Below are positions 52,541 to 60,900 of a DNA stretch of 64,000 bases, piece by piece. Every line of letters starts with the position of its first letter. Position 1 is the stretch's first letter. Source of the stretch: CAZDDB01 sp963843285. Lineage in GTDB: Bacteria > Acidobacteriota > HRBIN11 > JAKEFK01. Both the position numbers and the translations under genes were made by a program. The stretch spans positions 62,001 through 126,000 of the forward strand of contig CAWJJO010000020.1 in assembly GCA_963843285.1 (NCBI GenBank). Reading direction: 5' to 3'. The notes under the pieces were generated by a model, which was not told where the DNA came from, searched no databases, and saw only the letters and a program-made list of their open reading frames with translations.

Positions 52541-53612
52541 ATGATAATAGAAAGTATGTCGCATTTGATGTGCATTTAGCAACCATCGCATTTTGCATTG
52601 TGGATGCGTTTGGGAAGATTTTGTGGGAAGGAGTATTTGGCAATACAGCTGAGACAATTCGGGATTTTCTAGGTGGAATCCGTGGTGAAGTTCATCTTAC
52701 ATTTGAGCAGGGAACACTAGCTGCATGGCTTTACGATTTAGTCAGACCACTGGTCTCCATGTGCTTGTCTGCAACCCGCGGTACAATCGCGTGGTTCTTT
52801 ACGGAAACAAATCGGATCGAATCGATGCTCGAAAACTGGCAGAACAACTCCGTCTGGAAGCACTTCGTCCGGTTTACCAGACAGAATTTTCACTGCGACC
52901 GCTGAAGCAGCTGGTTCTCGGTTACGAGGCTCTCATCCGCGATTCAGTGCGGACGATGACTCGAATTCGATCTTTGTTCCAGGGTCACGGGTATTTCCTG
53001 CCAGGGCGGAGGACTCTACAATCCGGAAAAACATGACTTCTGGCTCGAAAAAATAAAGGATCTGGGTCTTCGTTTTCGACTGCAAATCCTTTTTAGCAAT
53101 TGGATTCCATGATGCCGCTGCGCGAAGAAGGAAAAAAGCAACTTTTGCTTGAAAGCAAAAAATATCCAGCCGTCAAACTACTGAAACGAATTCCCTGCCT
53201 TGGACCGATCCGCTCAGCTCAGATCGTGGCCGTGGTGGCAACACCACATCGATTTCGCACCAAACGTCAGTACTGGCCTTACTGCGGGCTGGCCGTTGTC
53301 AATCGCACTACATCTGATCATGAAATTGTGAATGGACGAGTCCACAAGAAAATCAGAAAAGCTTCAACCCGTGGATTCAATCGAGATTACAGCCGAATTC
53401 TCAAACGTGTCTACAAGAGCGCTGCACTGCAGGCGACCAATCATAAACTGCTGAAGACCAATTTATCAAGCCCTGCTTGCACAAAGGACTGCAACCCAGC
53501 TATGGCTCGATTAACTCTTGCCCGTCGCTTGTCGTCAACCTCGTTGACAATCTGGAAAAAAGAAACAAAATTCGATTCAACAAATTTCTTACTAATAGAG
53601 TCTGCACACTAA
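52541..53612 (+). pseudogene. IS110-family DEDD transposase, frameshifted
   Basis: Across three frames the protein reads as an IS110-family DEDD (RuvC-like) transposase: VAFDVHLATIAFCIV, HLTFEQGTLAAWLYDLVRP, NKSDRIDARKLAEQLRLEALRPVYQ, and later LLKRIPCLGPIRSAQIVAVV with WPYCGLAVVNRTTSDHEIVNGRV (C-terminal transposase_20 domain). Frames change near 52547, 52745 and 53010-53110. The acidic catalytic residues are still readable but the gene is not open, so the element should not move by itself. Confidence 0.8.
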
Positions 53613-54041
53613 CGAATCAGCAAGGAGGAAAAAGAAAGAAGAAAGCTCTCTCTTAATAAAGGAAAAACGGAACGGTTCAAATACAATCTGAAGTAGGTTG
53701 GTACCGGATCGGTATTATTCTGGTCTGGAAGTGAAAAGTCTTTCGAGGGAAGCATCTAAACAAGTCGTGTTCCTGGTGTTTCTGTTTTCCAAGGACCATT
53801 GCAGCCCGTATGCCCCCTCGCATAACCAAATGATGCGGTAGGCCTTTGAGTCTCAGATAGACGCGTGGTTAGCCATAACTCTTTTCGCAGATAATGGGCC
53901 AGGTGGTTCTGCCTGCTTTCATCCGGTTGCCGGCTCAGCTCAGAACTGTTCGATTTCCGTCACCCGGGGCTAGTTGTCAGGAAAGCTCTTCCCCTTTCTG
54001 ACCCCGCTTGAGGTGTCTTTCTCTTGACAACTCCTTTCATA
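53613..54041. other. Structured 3' non-coding part of the IS element
   Basis: No coding frame is convincing. AACAAGTCGT (53759-53768) and ACGACTTGTT (54043-54052) bracket it. GTTGTCAGGAAAG (53973-53985) and CTTTCTCTTGACAAC (54017-54031) form a hairpin. In the IS1111 group the RNA that guides target choice (bridge RNA) is encoded at this end of the element, so this is the place to look for it. No fold was computed. Confidence 0.5.
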
Positions 54042-54110
54042 GACGACTTGTTAGCAGAATAAGTTCGCGTGGCGCACTTGATACATAGAAGTAGCTCGAG
54101 CTGCTTCCGT

Positions 54111-54449
54111 TTATACTGCATTTGAGTCGTTCACGCGCAACCATAGTTTGACTATTTGTTGTGCCTCGTGGCTGAATTCTGATAGCTCCTGCCTCGATAT
54201 CATGCCTTCAGCAACAGCATATGCAAGTTGCTGAAGGGCTGTTGAACGCCGTAAAGGGCCAAATGCATTTTCAAGCTTCTTGTCGGCATCTTTCAAAATA
54301 GCATGCGCTTTGCCATACCGATCGGAAGCATCTTCCTTGCTGTTGGCAGCCTGGGTGACTTTAGCCAAAGTTTGTTCACAAAATCTTTCGTAAGCAATAT
54401 CAGTTATTTTTCGCCAGAGCTTCCAGTCAGCTTCAGTTATTTCTCTCAT
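54111..54449 (-). CDS. Cassette protein of unknown function
   Basis: The 112-residue product is helical and charged (MREITEADWKLWRKITDIAYERFCEQTLAKVTQAANSK and EFSHEAQQIVKLWLRV). No family is recognised. It starts 24 nt after the SnoaL-like stop with no attC between them, so the two may form one cassette. An R box GCTAAC lies about 50 nt after its stop, where the IS begins. Confidence 0.6.
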   Translation of the reverse strand: MREITEADWKLWRKITDIAYERFCEQTLAKVTQAANSKEDASDRYGKAHAILKDADKKLENAFGPLRRSTALQQLAYAVAEGMISRQELSEFSHEAQQIVKLWLRVNDSNAV

Positions 54450-54473
54450 GTGATTCAGCCGCAGATGATGCGT

Positions 54474-54836
54474 TCATTTCGTCTCTACAAGGTAGCTGAC
54501 CAACCGTCCGATCTTCCCGTTCCGCATGTCGAATACATCGCAAAAGACCAAGTTCAGAAACGTGCCGTCCTGTTTGGGGGCTAGCACGGAACCCTCCGCC
54601 ACCACTACATTGTCTTCCTCCGTCAGCCGGTTGACGGTAATCGTGGGGTGGCCCACAAATCCCTCATCGACGATGTGCTTGGCGAAATCGTCCTTACCTC
54701 GGGCATGAAATGCACCAGGAATCACCCACTCAACGTCATCAGTCAGGCAGGACAAAATCTGCGGACGATCCATTTTCCTGAAGCCATCCATATAGGCATC
54801 AATCGTTCTCTTGTTCGGTGTCATGCGAATCCTCAA
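54474..54836 (-). CDS. SnoaL-like / nuclear transport factor 2 family protein
   Basis: The 120-residue protein has the SnoaL cone fold opening (KRTIDAYMDGFRKMDRPQILSCLTDDVEWVIPGAFHARGKDDFAKHI). Later VVVAEGSVLAPKQDGTFLNLVFCDVFDMRNGKIGRLVSYLV. Members act as small isomerases or binding proteins, and such genes are frequent integron cassettes. Its ATG is 16 nt after the GTTAGGC core, directly behind the attC, as expected for the first gene of a cassette. Confidence 0.78.
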   Translation of the reverse strand: MRIRMTPNKRTIDAYMDGFRKMDRPQILSCLTDDVEWVIPGAFHARGKDDFAKHIVDEGFVGHPTITVNRLTEEDNVVVAEGSVLAPKQDGTFLNLVFCDVFDMRNGKIGRLVSYLVETK

Positions 54837-54852
54837 ACATGTGTGTAAAGGC

Positions 54853-55044
54853 GCCTAACGCCCGAACTCAGCGGCAAACACCAAGCAGAGCGAAGCCTTG
54901 CCGCTTGCTTGGGTTTCCCGGCACAAGACTATCATAGGAAATAATACTTTTCCTAGCACCGAAGTTTTCAAAGCCGATTGCAAGCGGCAATGCCTGAGCG
55001 AGGCGCAGGTGTTGTCCGCTGCAGCGAGTTCGGCATCGTTACTT
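54853..55044 (-). other. attC-like recombination site
   Basis: On the minus strand it runs from AAGTAAC, whose TAA is the DUF3303 stop, to the canonical core GTTAGGC (plus-strand GCCTAAC at 54853-54859). GCCGAACTC pairs with GAGTTCGGGC, and the inner TTGCCGCTTGC/GCAAGCGGCAA pair (54897-54907 and 54980-54991) extends the fold. Length is about 190 bp, long but inside the attC range. This is the clearest attC in the window. Confidence 0.75.
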
Positions 55045-55317
55045 CTTTCCGTACACCTTTGTAGCAACCTGTCCGGCCACATCATCTTCAACGACGGGCA
55101 CAACCTCAAGATCTAGCAGGTCAGCCCACTGGGCGTTGATCTCTGCGAGAGCGGCATCGGAGCCCTCCACCAAGTGAAAGCCCCTACTCGAACCCGATGT
55201 GTGCCAGCGACCGATTGTTTTCAGGCCCTCCGGTGCAGGAGCGCCAGTTTTGAGGAACCGCTCGACCGCCGTCTTGTAATTCTCCGGCGATATCTTCCAC
55301 GTAATCATGAACTTCAT
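55039..55317 (-). CDS. DUF3303 domain protein (cassette)
   Basis: The 92-residue protein matches DUF3303: MKFMITWKISPENYKTAVERFLKTGAPAPEG, then GRWHTSGSSRGFHLVEGSDAALAEINAQWADLLDLEVVPVVED. Function is unknown. Its stop codon overlaps the attC R box, as in integron cassettes. The GATCTCCTTTG before the start is a ribosome binding site (AAAGGAGATC on the minus strand). Confidence 0.8.
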   Translation of the reverse strand: MKFMITWKISPENYKTAVERFLKTGAPAPEGLKTIGRWHTSGSSRGFHLVEGSDAALAEINAQWADLLDLEVVPVVEDDVAGQVATKVYGKK

Positions 55318-55543
55318 CTTGATCTCCTTTGATTAATCGTTGACCGTTAACTGGTTTCAGCAAATGCGCTGCCGAACTACCAATTATTATCGTACCATAC
55401 GGACTAATGCGGGTTAGCCTTACGTGTACGGCTTAATAACCTTTGGGAGGGCAACAAAAACTTGCGCAACGACCGCTCGGAGCTGGATCGTTAACGTCGC
55501 CGTGGCTCAAACTCCGAGCTTCCGGATAGAACAGATCCGCAAA
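55318..55543. other. Non-coding right margin of the cassette region
   Basis: No gene is seen. GCTCGGAG near 55474 faces CTCCGAGC near 55513, and GTTAACG lies between them; it may be another eroded attC. The evidence is weak. Confidence 0.3.
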
Positions 55544-55897
55544 TCAGAGGGTACGGCTCAGTGATTTCTTCACCTTTGCCGGAAGCTTTTCGTACACCAT
55601 CTGATACGAATCTTTGATCAGACGTTTGACTTCCGACACTTTCAGCACGCCGGGTCGTTGAATTTGAACCCAGTGATAGCGGGCGACATAAGGCGCTGGA
55701 ATGATCCAATCCATCTGGGTCAATTCCCCAAATTCTTCCGGGGTACACTTAAAAGAAAGCGTGACCGGTTCGGATTCGAGATTCACTCCCGCAAAAATCT
55801 TGCCTCCGATTCGAAACAGCAGATCGTTCTCCCATTGAATGTCTTCCGTGACATGCGGCAGCGAAAGACAAAATTCACGAATCATTTCCCGGTCCAT
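55544..55897 (-). CDS. MmcQ/YjbR family protein
   Basis: The 117-residue protein has the MmcQ/YjbR signature: REFCLSLPHVTEDIQWENDLLFRIGGKIFAGVNLES, then YVARYHWVQIQRPGVLKVSEVKRLIKDSYQMVYEKLPAKVK. It resembles a small DNA-binding fold. Role unknown. It is the first non-cassette gene to the right of the array. Confidence 0.88.
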   Translation of the reverse strand: MDREMIREFCLSLPHVTEDIQWENDLLFRIGGKIFAGVNLESEPVTLSFKCTPEEFGELTQMDWIIPAPYVARYHWVQIQRPGVLKVSEVKRLIKDSYQMVYEKLPAKVKKSLSRTL

Positions 55898-55993
55898 TGA
55901 GTGAGCTTATAAGCTTCCCTGATTGTTAGCAACAGTTGTATGATGAGATTCGGTTATGGATGAAGTCTTCTGGGGCAACACGGTTCGGGAATA

Positions 55994-56182
55994 CCCCACT
56001 TTGCCACCTTCGGAGAATCTGCGCTGATCTTTGAAATTGTGTATGTCGTCTTGAGTCCAGAAGTTTTCGATCAAATGGAGACCCAACAGAAACTGAATCT
56101 CGCGATTATGGAACGTTTTGCAAAGGAAGGAATCGATTTTGCGTACCCGACTCGAACTATTTATGTTGAGGGAAGTGAGTAA
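55994..56182 (+). pseudogene. C-terminal remnant of an MscS-type channel gene
   Basis: About 60 codons in one frame read FATFGESALIFEIVYVV, then LSPEVFDQMETQQKLNLAIMERFAKEGIDFAYPTRTIYVEGSE and a stop. This is the conserved C-terminal end of mechanosensitive channels of the MscS family. The membrane part and the upstream gene are missing, so it is a deletion scar between mmcQ and ligD. Confidence 0.75.
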
Positions 56183-56189
56183 TCCGGCC

Positions 56190-56220
56190 CGACTGCAGGC
56201 GAGACGTCTGGGCTCCACGG
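56190..56220. repeat. Half-copy of the GC-rich repeat
   Basis: GACTGCAGGCGAGACGTCTGGGCTCC between the mscS remnant and ligD. The second arm is not present. Confidence 0.5.
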
Positions 56221-56224
56221 CAGC

Positions 56225-57808
56225 ATGAATAAAAAATCAACCGCGCTGGATGTGAACGGGATTTCAGTCGATCTTTCCAACCTGGATAAAGTTCTGTATC
56301 CTGCGGCTGGATTTACAAAGGCGCAGGTGATCGATTATTACATTCGAATCTCGCAGTTTCTGTTACCGCATCTCAAAGACCGTCCACTCACGATGAAGCG
56401 TTATCCGGATGGTGTGGACAGCGGACATTTCTACGAGAAGAACGCGCCATCCCATACGCCCGAATGGGTGGAAACATTCGATGTACCGAGAAACAGCAAG
56501 GACGAGACGATCCGTTACTGTCTCGTAAACAACCTCCCTACCCTCGTGTGGTCAGCCAATCTTGCGAATCTTGAGATGCATGCTCTGCTCGCAAAAGCGC
56601 CAAAACTCGATCAGCCGACCATGGTTGTATTCGATCTGGATCCGGGCCCGCCGGCAGATGTGCTTGCCTGCGCGCAGGTAGCCCTCTGGCTGAAGGATCT
56701 ATTCGATCCACTCGGACTTCAGTGCTTCGCAAAATCATCCGGATCGAAGGGAATCCAGGTATACATCCCGCTGAATACAAAATCTGACTATGATACAACC
56801 CGCGCGTTTGCACAGGGCGTCGCGATTGTGCTGGCAGCAAAGCATCCGGAGATGGTTGTATCAAACATGTCGAAAAATCTCAGGACTGGAAAAGTTTTTA
56901 TCGACTGGAGCCAGAACGCAGAACACAAAACCACTATTTGTGTTTACTCTTTGCGGGCACGTGAAAGGCCCTACGTATCCATCCCGCTAACATGGCAGGA
57001 GATTGAGAAACACCTGAAAGGCGGGGACGCATCCTTCTTTTATCTGGAACCGGAAGTAGCGCTCCAACGCATAGACCGCATCGGCGACCTCTTTGCGCCG
57101 CTACTGAAACTCAAACAAAAGATCCCCGCAGATTTTCCAAATCAACTTCCTCTGCTAGTGGAGAAGATTCGTCCACCATATTCGAAACGAAGAAATTTGT
57201 CTCCGAAAAGCGAGAGAGACATCAACGTATATAACAGAAAGCGCGATTTTACCCAAACAAAGGAGCCTCCCGGCGCACGCCATCTCAAAAAATCCAAAGA
57301 ACCGATGTTTGTTATACAAAAGCACATCGCGAGCCATCTCCATTACGATTTTCGCCTGGAAATGGAAGGCGTCCTCCGCTCCTGGGCGGTCCCAAAAGGG
57401 ATCCCGGCAACAAGGGAAGAAAAGCGTCTGGCCATGCACGTGGAAGACCATCCGATGGATTACGCAATGTTCGAAGGGATTATCCCCAAGGGAAACTACG
57501 GCGCAGGAACAGTCATGGTGTGGGACACCGGAACCTATACCGTTCTCGACAGTAATCCTGTACAGGATTACTACAAGGGAAAACTTCACCTCGTATTGGA
57601 CGGCAAGAAACTGAAGGGAGAATGGATTCTGGTGAAGATCAGGAACCGAAAGGAACCAAAAGAGGCGTGGCTGCTGATGAAAGGTGGAACCAACATGAAA
57701 CCACTCAGCGCCAGAGACGATGACCGATCTGTAAAAACAGGCCGGACAATGAAACAGATCGCCAGTGACCGGGATGCGGAGTGGATCAGCAACCGCCCCG
57801 CGCGATAA
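56225..57808 (+). CDS. ligD: LigD-type polymerase and 3'-phosphoesterase, no ligase domain
   Basis: The 527-residue protein has two domains. The primase-polymerase domain (residues 1-300) shows LSNLDKVLYPAAGFTKAQVIDYY, VVFDLDPGPPADV with catalytic Asp pair, and SSGSKGIQVYIPL. The phosphoesterase domain (residues 345-510) shows HIASHLHYDFRLEMEGVLRSWAVPKGI and HPMDYAMFEGIIPKGNYGAGTVMVWDTG. A canonical LigD also carries an ATP-dependent ligase domain, which is absent here. Ku is not in the window. It would act in non-homologous end joining or gap filling. Confidence 0.92.
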   Translation: MNKKSTALDVNGISVDLSNLDKVLYPAAGFTKAQVIDYYIRISQFLLPHLKDRPLTMKRYPDGVDSGHFYEKNAPSHTPEWVETFDVPRNSKDETIRYCLVNNLPTLVWSANLANLEMHALLAKAPKLDQPTMVVFDLDPGPPADVLACAQVALWLKDLFDPLGLQCFAKSSGSKGIQVYIPLNTKSDYDTTRAFAQGVAIVLAAKHPEMVVSNMSKNLRTGKVFIDWSQNAEHKTTICVYSLRARERPYVSIPLTWQEIEKHLKGGDASFFYLEPEVALQRIDRIGDLFAPLLKLKQKIPADFPNQLPLLVEKIRPPYSKRRNLSPKSERDINVYNRKRDFTQTKEPPGARHLKKSKEPMFVIQKHIASHLHYDFRLEMEGVLRSWAVPKGIPATREEKRLAMHVEDHPMDYAMFEGIIPKGNYGAGTVMVWDTGTYTVLDSNPVQDYYKGKLHLVLDGKKLKGEWILVKIRNRKEPKEAWLLMKGGTNMKPLSARDDDRSVKTGRTMKQIASDRDAEWISNRPAR

Positions 57809-57823
57809 AAGAAATCACACGAT

Positions 57824-57886
57824 TTGGAGCGGCGGGCGTCCCTGCCCGCCATGGCAGGCACGGAGGCCTGCCAACTCCAATGAGAG
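57824..57886. repeat. GC-rich dispersed inverted repeat, copy 8
   Basis: GGAGCGGCGGGCGTCCCTGC with its partner CCGCC, then GGCAGGCACGGAGGCCTGCC, ending CAACTCC, between ligD and the TamB-like gene. Confidence 0.78.
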
Positions 57887-57944
57887 TGCGCCGAGCTTCC
57901 AATTAGCCTAAATTTATGAAAAATGACCATATGAGTGTTGGTGC

Positions 57945-60900
57945 ATGAAGCGTTTCATCCATTTCTCGGCAAAGGTGTTGCGGGCCATCGCGCTCGGACT
58001 GCTGCTTCTGATTGTGGCAGTCGCCATTTTCCTGAACAGCAACTTCTTTGATTCCATCATTCGAGACCAGATCCAGACCCGCCTGGGTAAGGCGATCAAC
58101 CGCGAGGTAACAGTGGATTCCGTAGCATTCAATCCGTTTCGCCTCGACATTTCGCTGCAGAACTTTCGCCTGGGAAACGATCCGCGAAGTCCCGAAGCTC
58201 CCTTCTTCAAAGCAGAAGAGATCTACGCCAATGTTTCCTGGAGCGGATTGCTTCGAGGCAGAGTCAGAATCACAGACGTACGCCTGGAGAAACCGGAGCT
58301 TCACATCACCTTCTATCCCGAAGGAGGCAATAACATACCCAAAACAAAACCAAAGCCGACACCGACGAAGAAATCGGGCGGCGTGGACATTCTGATCTCA
58401 CACGTGGATTGCCACGATATGACCGTTGTGTACAACAAACTGCGCCAGCCCAAGCTCCATTTCTCTGCGCATGACCTTCGCGCATTTGTCGAATACGACT
58501 ACGTTCAGAATAACTATATGGCCACAACGCAATTCAAGAATGGCTTGTTCCGTATCCAGGATTTCGAGTTTTTTCAATTTGATCTGGACGCCCGTTACAG
58601 GATTATCGGCAACCGCGTGGCTTTCGAACGACTGTTCTTCCTGTCACCCAGAACGAAGTTTTATATGGCCGGAGATATGTACAGTCCGAAGGATCCGTTT
58701 TTCGATTTTCGCTTCAGGTCCAAAATTGATCTGACTCAAACCAGGTATATGTTCCATTTTGGCCCCGAAATGTCGGGAACGGGGACTTATCGCGCTGTAT
58801 ACAAGGGAACGTTTGGAAATTTCAGCATGAAGGGCATCGGGGATTTTCGTAACTTCACATTCTATTCCCTGCCGATCCGAACGGCGACATTCGATCTGGA
58901 TATGACCCAGGACTGGCTTTCTGTCTCGAACATCAAGGCCGGCATGTTTGATGGGATTTATAAAGGGACATTTTCCATTGCCCCGCTCAAAGGAAACTCC
59001 ATTTTTAAGGCGAATGGGGATTGGGAAAATCTGGATGGACGTGAATTGGGGGATCTAATCCGCATGAAGGATCTTGTGTTACCTGTGAAAGCTTCCGGAA
59101 AGGCTTCCATTCGTTGGACTGAAGAAACCGGAATTAAAAACCTGACTGGCGATTTTCGATTTGCCATGGAACCGTACGAATCTGCGCCTTTTGATCTGGC
59201 CGCACAGGCCGAGCGAAGTAATTTTGACAACAGGTTATTTTCACAAAACTATTATCTTCCGGTCACGAGTGAAACTACATTTCGGATCCAGAACAAGAAG
59301 CTTCAGGATTTGAGCTCGCATCTACAGACGCGTCACACCGACCTTCAGGTACAGGGCAGCATCGATTTTTCGGGCGAGGCGAATCTGCAGGTAGAAGCGC
59401 GAAACGAAAGCATTCCTGAAATCGATCTTTTGTTCCATCATTTGCAAGCATATTTTGGCAATCGATCGGTCCGCACTCAGGAGTTCTGGGCCGTCAACGG
59501 CGGCGCCGATTTTTCGGGACGACTGGACGCAACGGTCTGGGGTCCGTTTGAACCTCGGCTCACTGGAACGGTTCATGCGAGAAAAGTCCGCTATCATGGA
59601 GTGCCCTGGGATGATGTTCGCGCGGATGTCCAGCTTCACGGAAAACTGATCGATGTCTTCGAGTCGGATCTCTCGCTTGGAGATGCGGTTGCGAAGGCCA
59701 CGGCGCGGTTCTTTCTGGAAGACAAACTTCACGGCAAGCCCAATGCGCTGGAGCTGACAGCTTCCGTGTCCAGGTTTCCGGCCCCGGAGATTGCCCATGC
59801 ATTCGGATTGGATCTGCCCGTGAAAGGAAAAGTGAATGCTTCTCTGGAATTGCACGGCCCGTTTTCCGATCTGGAGGGAAAGTCTGAGTTTGAAGCGATT
59901 GAAGGCGAGTTCTGGGGAGAAAAATACGACCGCGGCACCGGAACGGTTTTGTTTTTTCCGGACTCCCTGGAGCTTCGGGAGATCACAGCATACGTGGACA
60001 GCGGTCGCGCAACCGCCTCCGGCGATCTAATTTACGAAACCGATGAGTACACGGTTGAATTTTCCGGAGAGAATATTCCACTCGCGAAGCTCAACCTTCT
60101 CAAGGATAACGGATTCGAAGTGACGGGAGTCGGTTCGGCAAGCGGCACAGGGAAAGGCACTTTCCTAAAACCGCAGCTGCAGGGCGACATTCAAATCTCC
60201 AATCTGACTTACAAAAGGGAATTATATGGAGACGTAAAATCCAAAGTTTCACTGGATCAGGGAAAGCTGTCGTTGAATGCAAACGGAACCGCGCGCGGGA
60301 TTAACAGCACGGCCGAGGCTACTCTGGATCTGGATGGAGACTTGCCGATGCGCGCCAAATTCGATATTCAGAAATTTCCGGTGGAGATTCTGACCCGGGC
60401 GTACGCGCCGGAAACGCAACAGCTAACCGGGCTGATCGGCGGCAAATTCGAATTAGCCGGAACGCTTCGTCCTGCAAATATCGATCATGTCGCCGGATCG
60501 CTGGATTTCATCCAGCTCGATCTTCTGGGCCTAAAACTGCAACAGGCCCGTCCGTTAAATGTGACTCTCAGTGATGATGTGATCCAGATCAAAGACAGTC
60601 TGCTGACCGGAAATGAAATGTCGGTGTCGCTCACCGGAAATATCTATCCCAAACAGGACAACCGCCTGGATTTGACTCTGAACACGCAAATGGGGCTTTC
60701 GAACCTCTCGCAATGGGACAAAGACATTACAGCCAACGGAACGGTCGAAGCAAGGATGGCCATCGCCGGCACAATGCAACAACCCAGCCTTACCGGCATT
60801 ATGGAAATCAAGGATGGCTTCTTTCGTCATTTCAGCTTTCCCAATTCTCTCACCGAGATTGCAGCGCTCGTCACATTCAAGAATCGCAACATTAATATCC

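Larger units (their letters stand above)
52478..54041 (+). mobile_element. IS110/IS1111-type insertion sequence, decayed
   Basis: A 1.56-kb element with a single transposase gene and no classical long terminal repeats. Subterminal ATGAAAGG at about 52481 and CCTTTCAT at about 54033 form short inverted repeats, which fits the IS1111 group. The transposase is broken. The left flank ends in the L box of an attC site and the right flank resumes with GACTTGTTAGC, so the insertion is inside an attC. The 5' leader is short and the 3' non-coding part long, again as in IS1111. Confidence 0.75.

Noticed and set aside
51900..55600. An integron integrase or phage integrase gene
   Set aside because: No tyrosine-recombinase motif is visible in any frame of this region. 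The only recombinase text is the IS110 transposase.
55907..56218. A 103-codon minus-strand frame
   Set aside because: It is antisense to the MscS remnant and has no domain.
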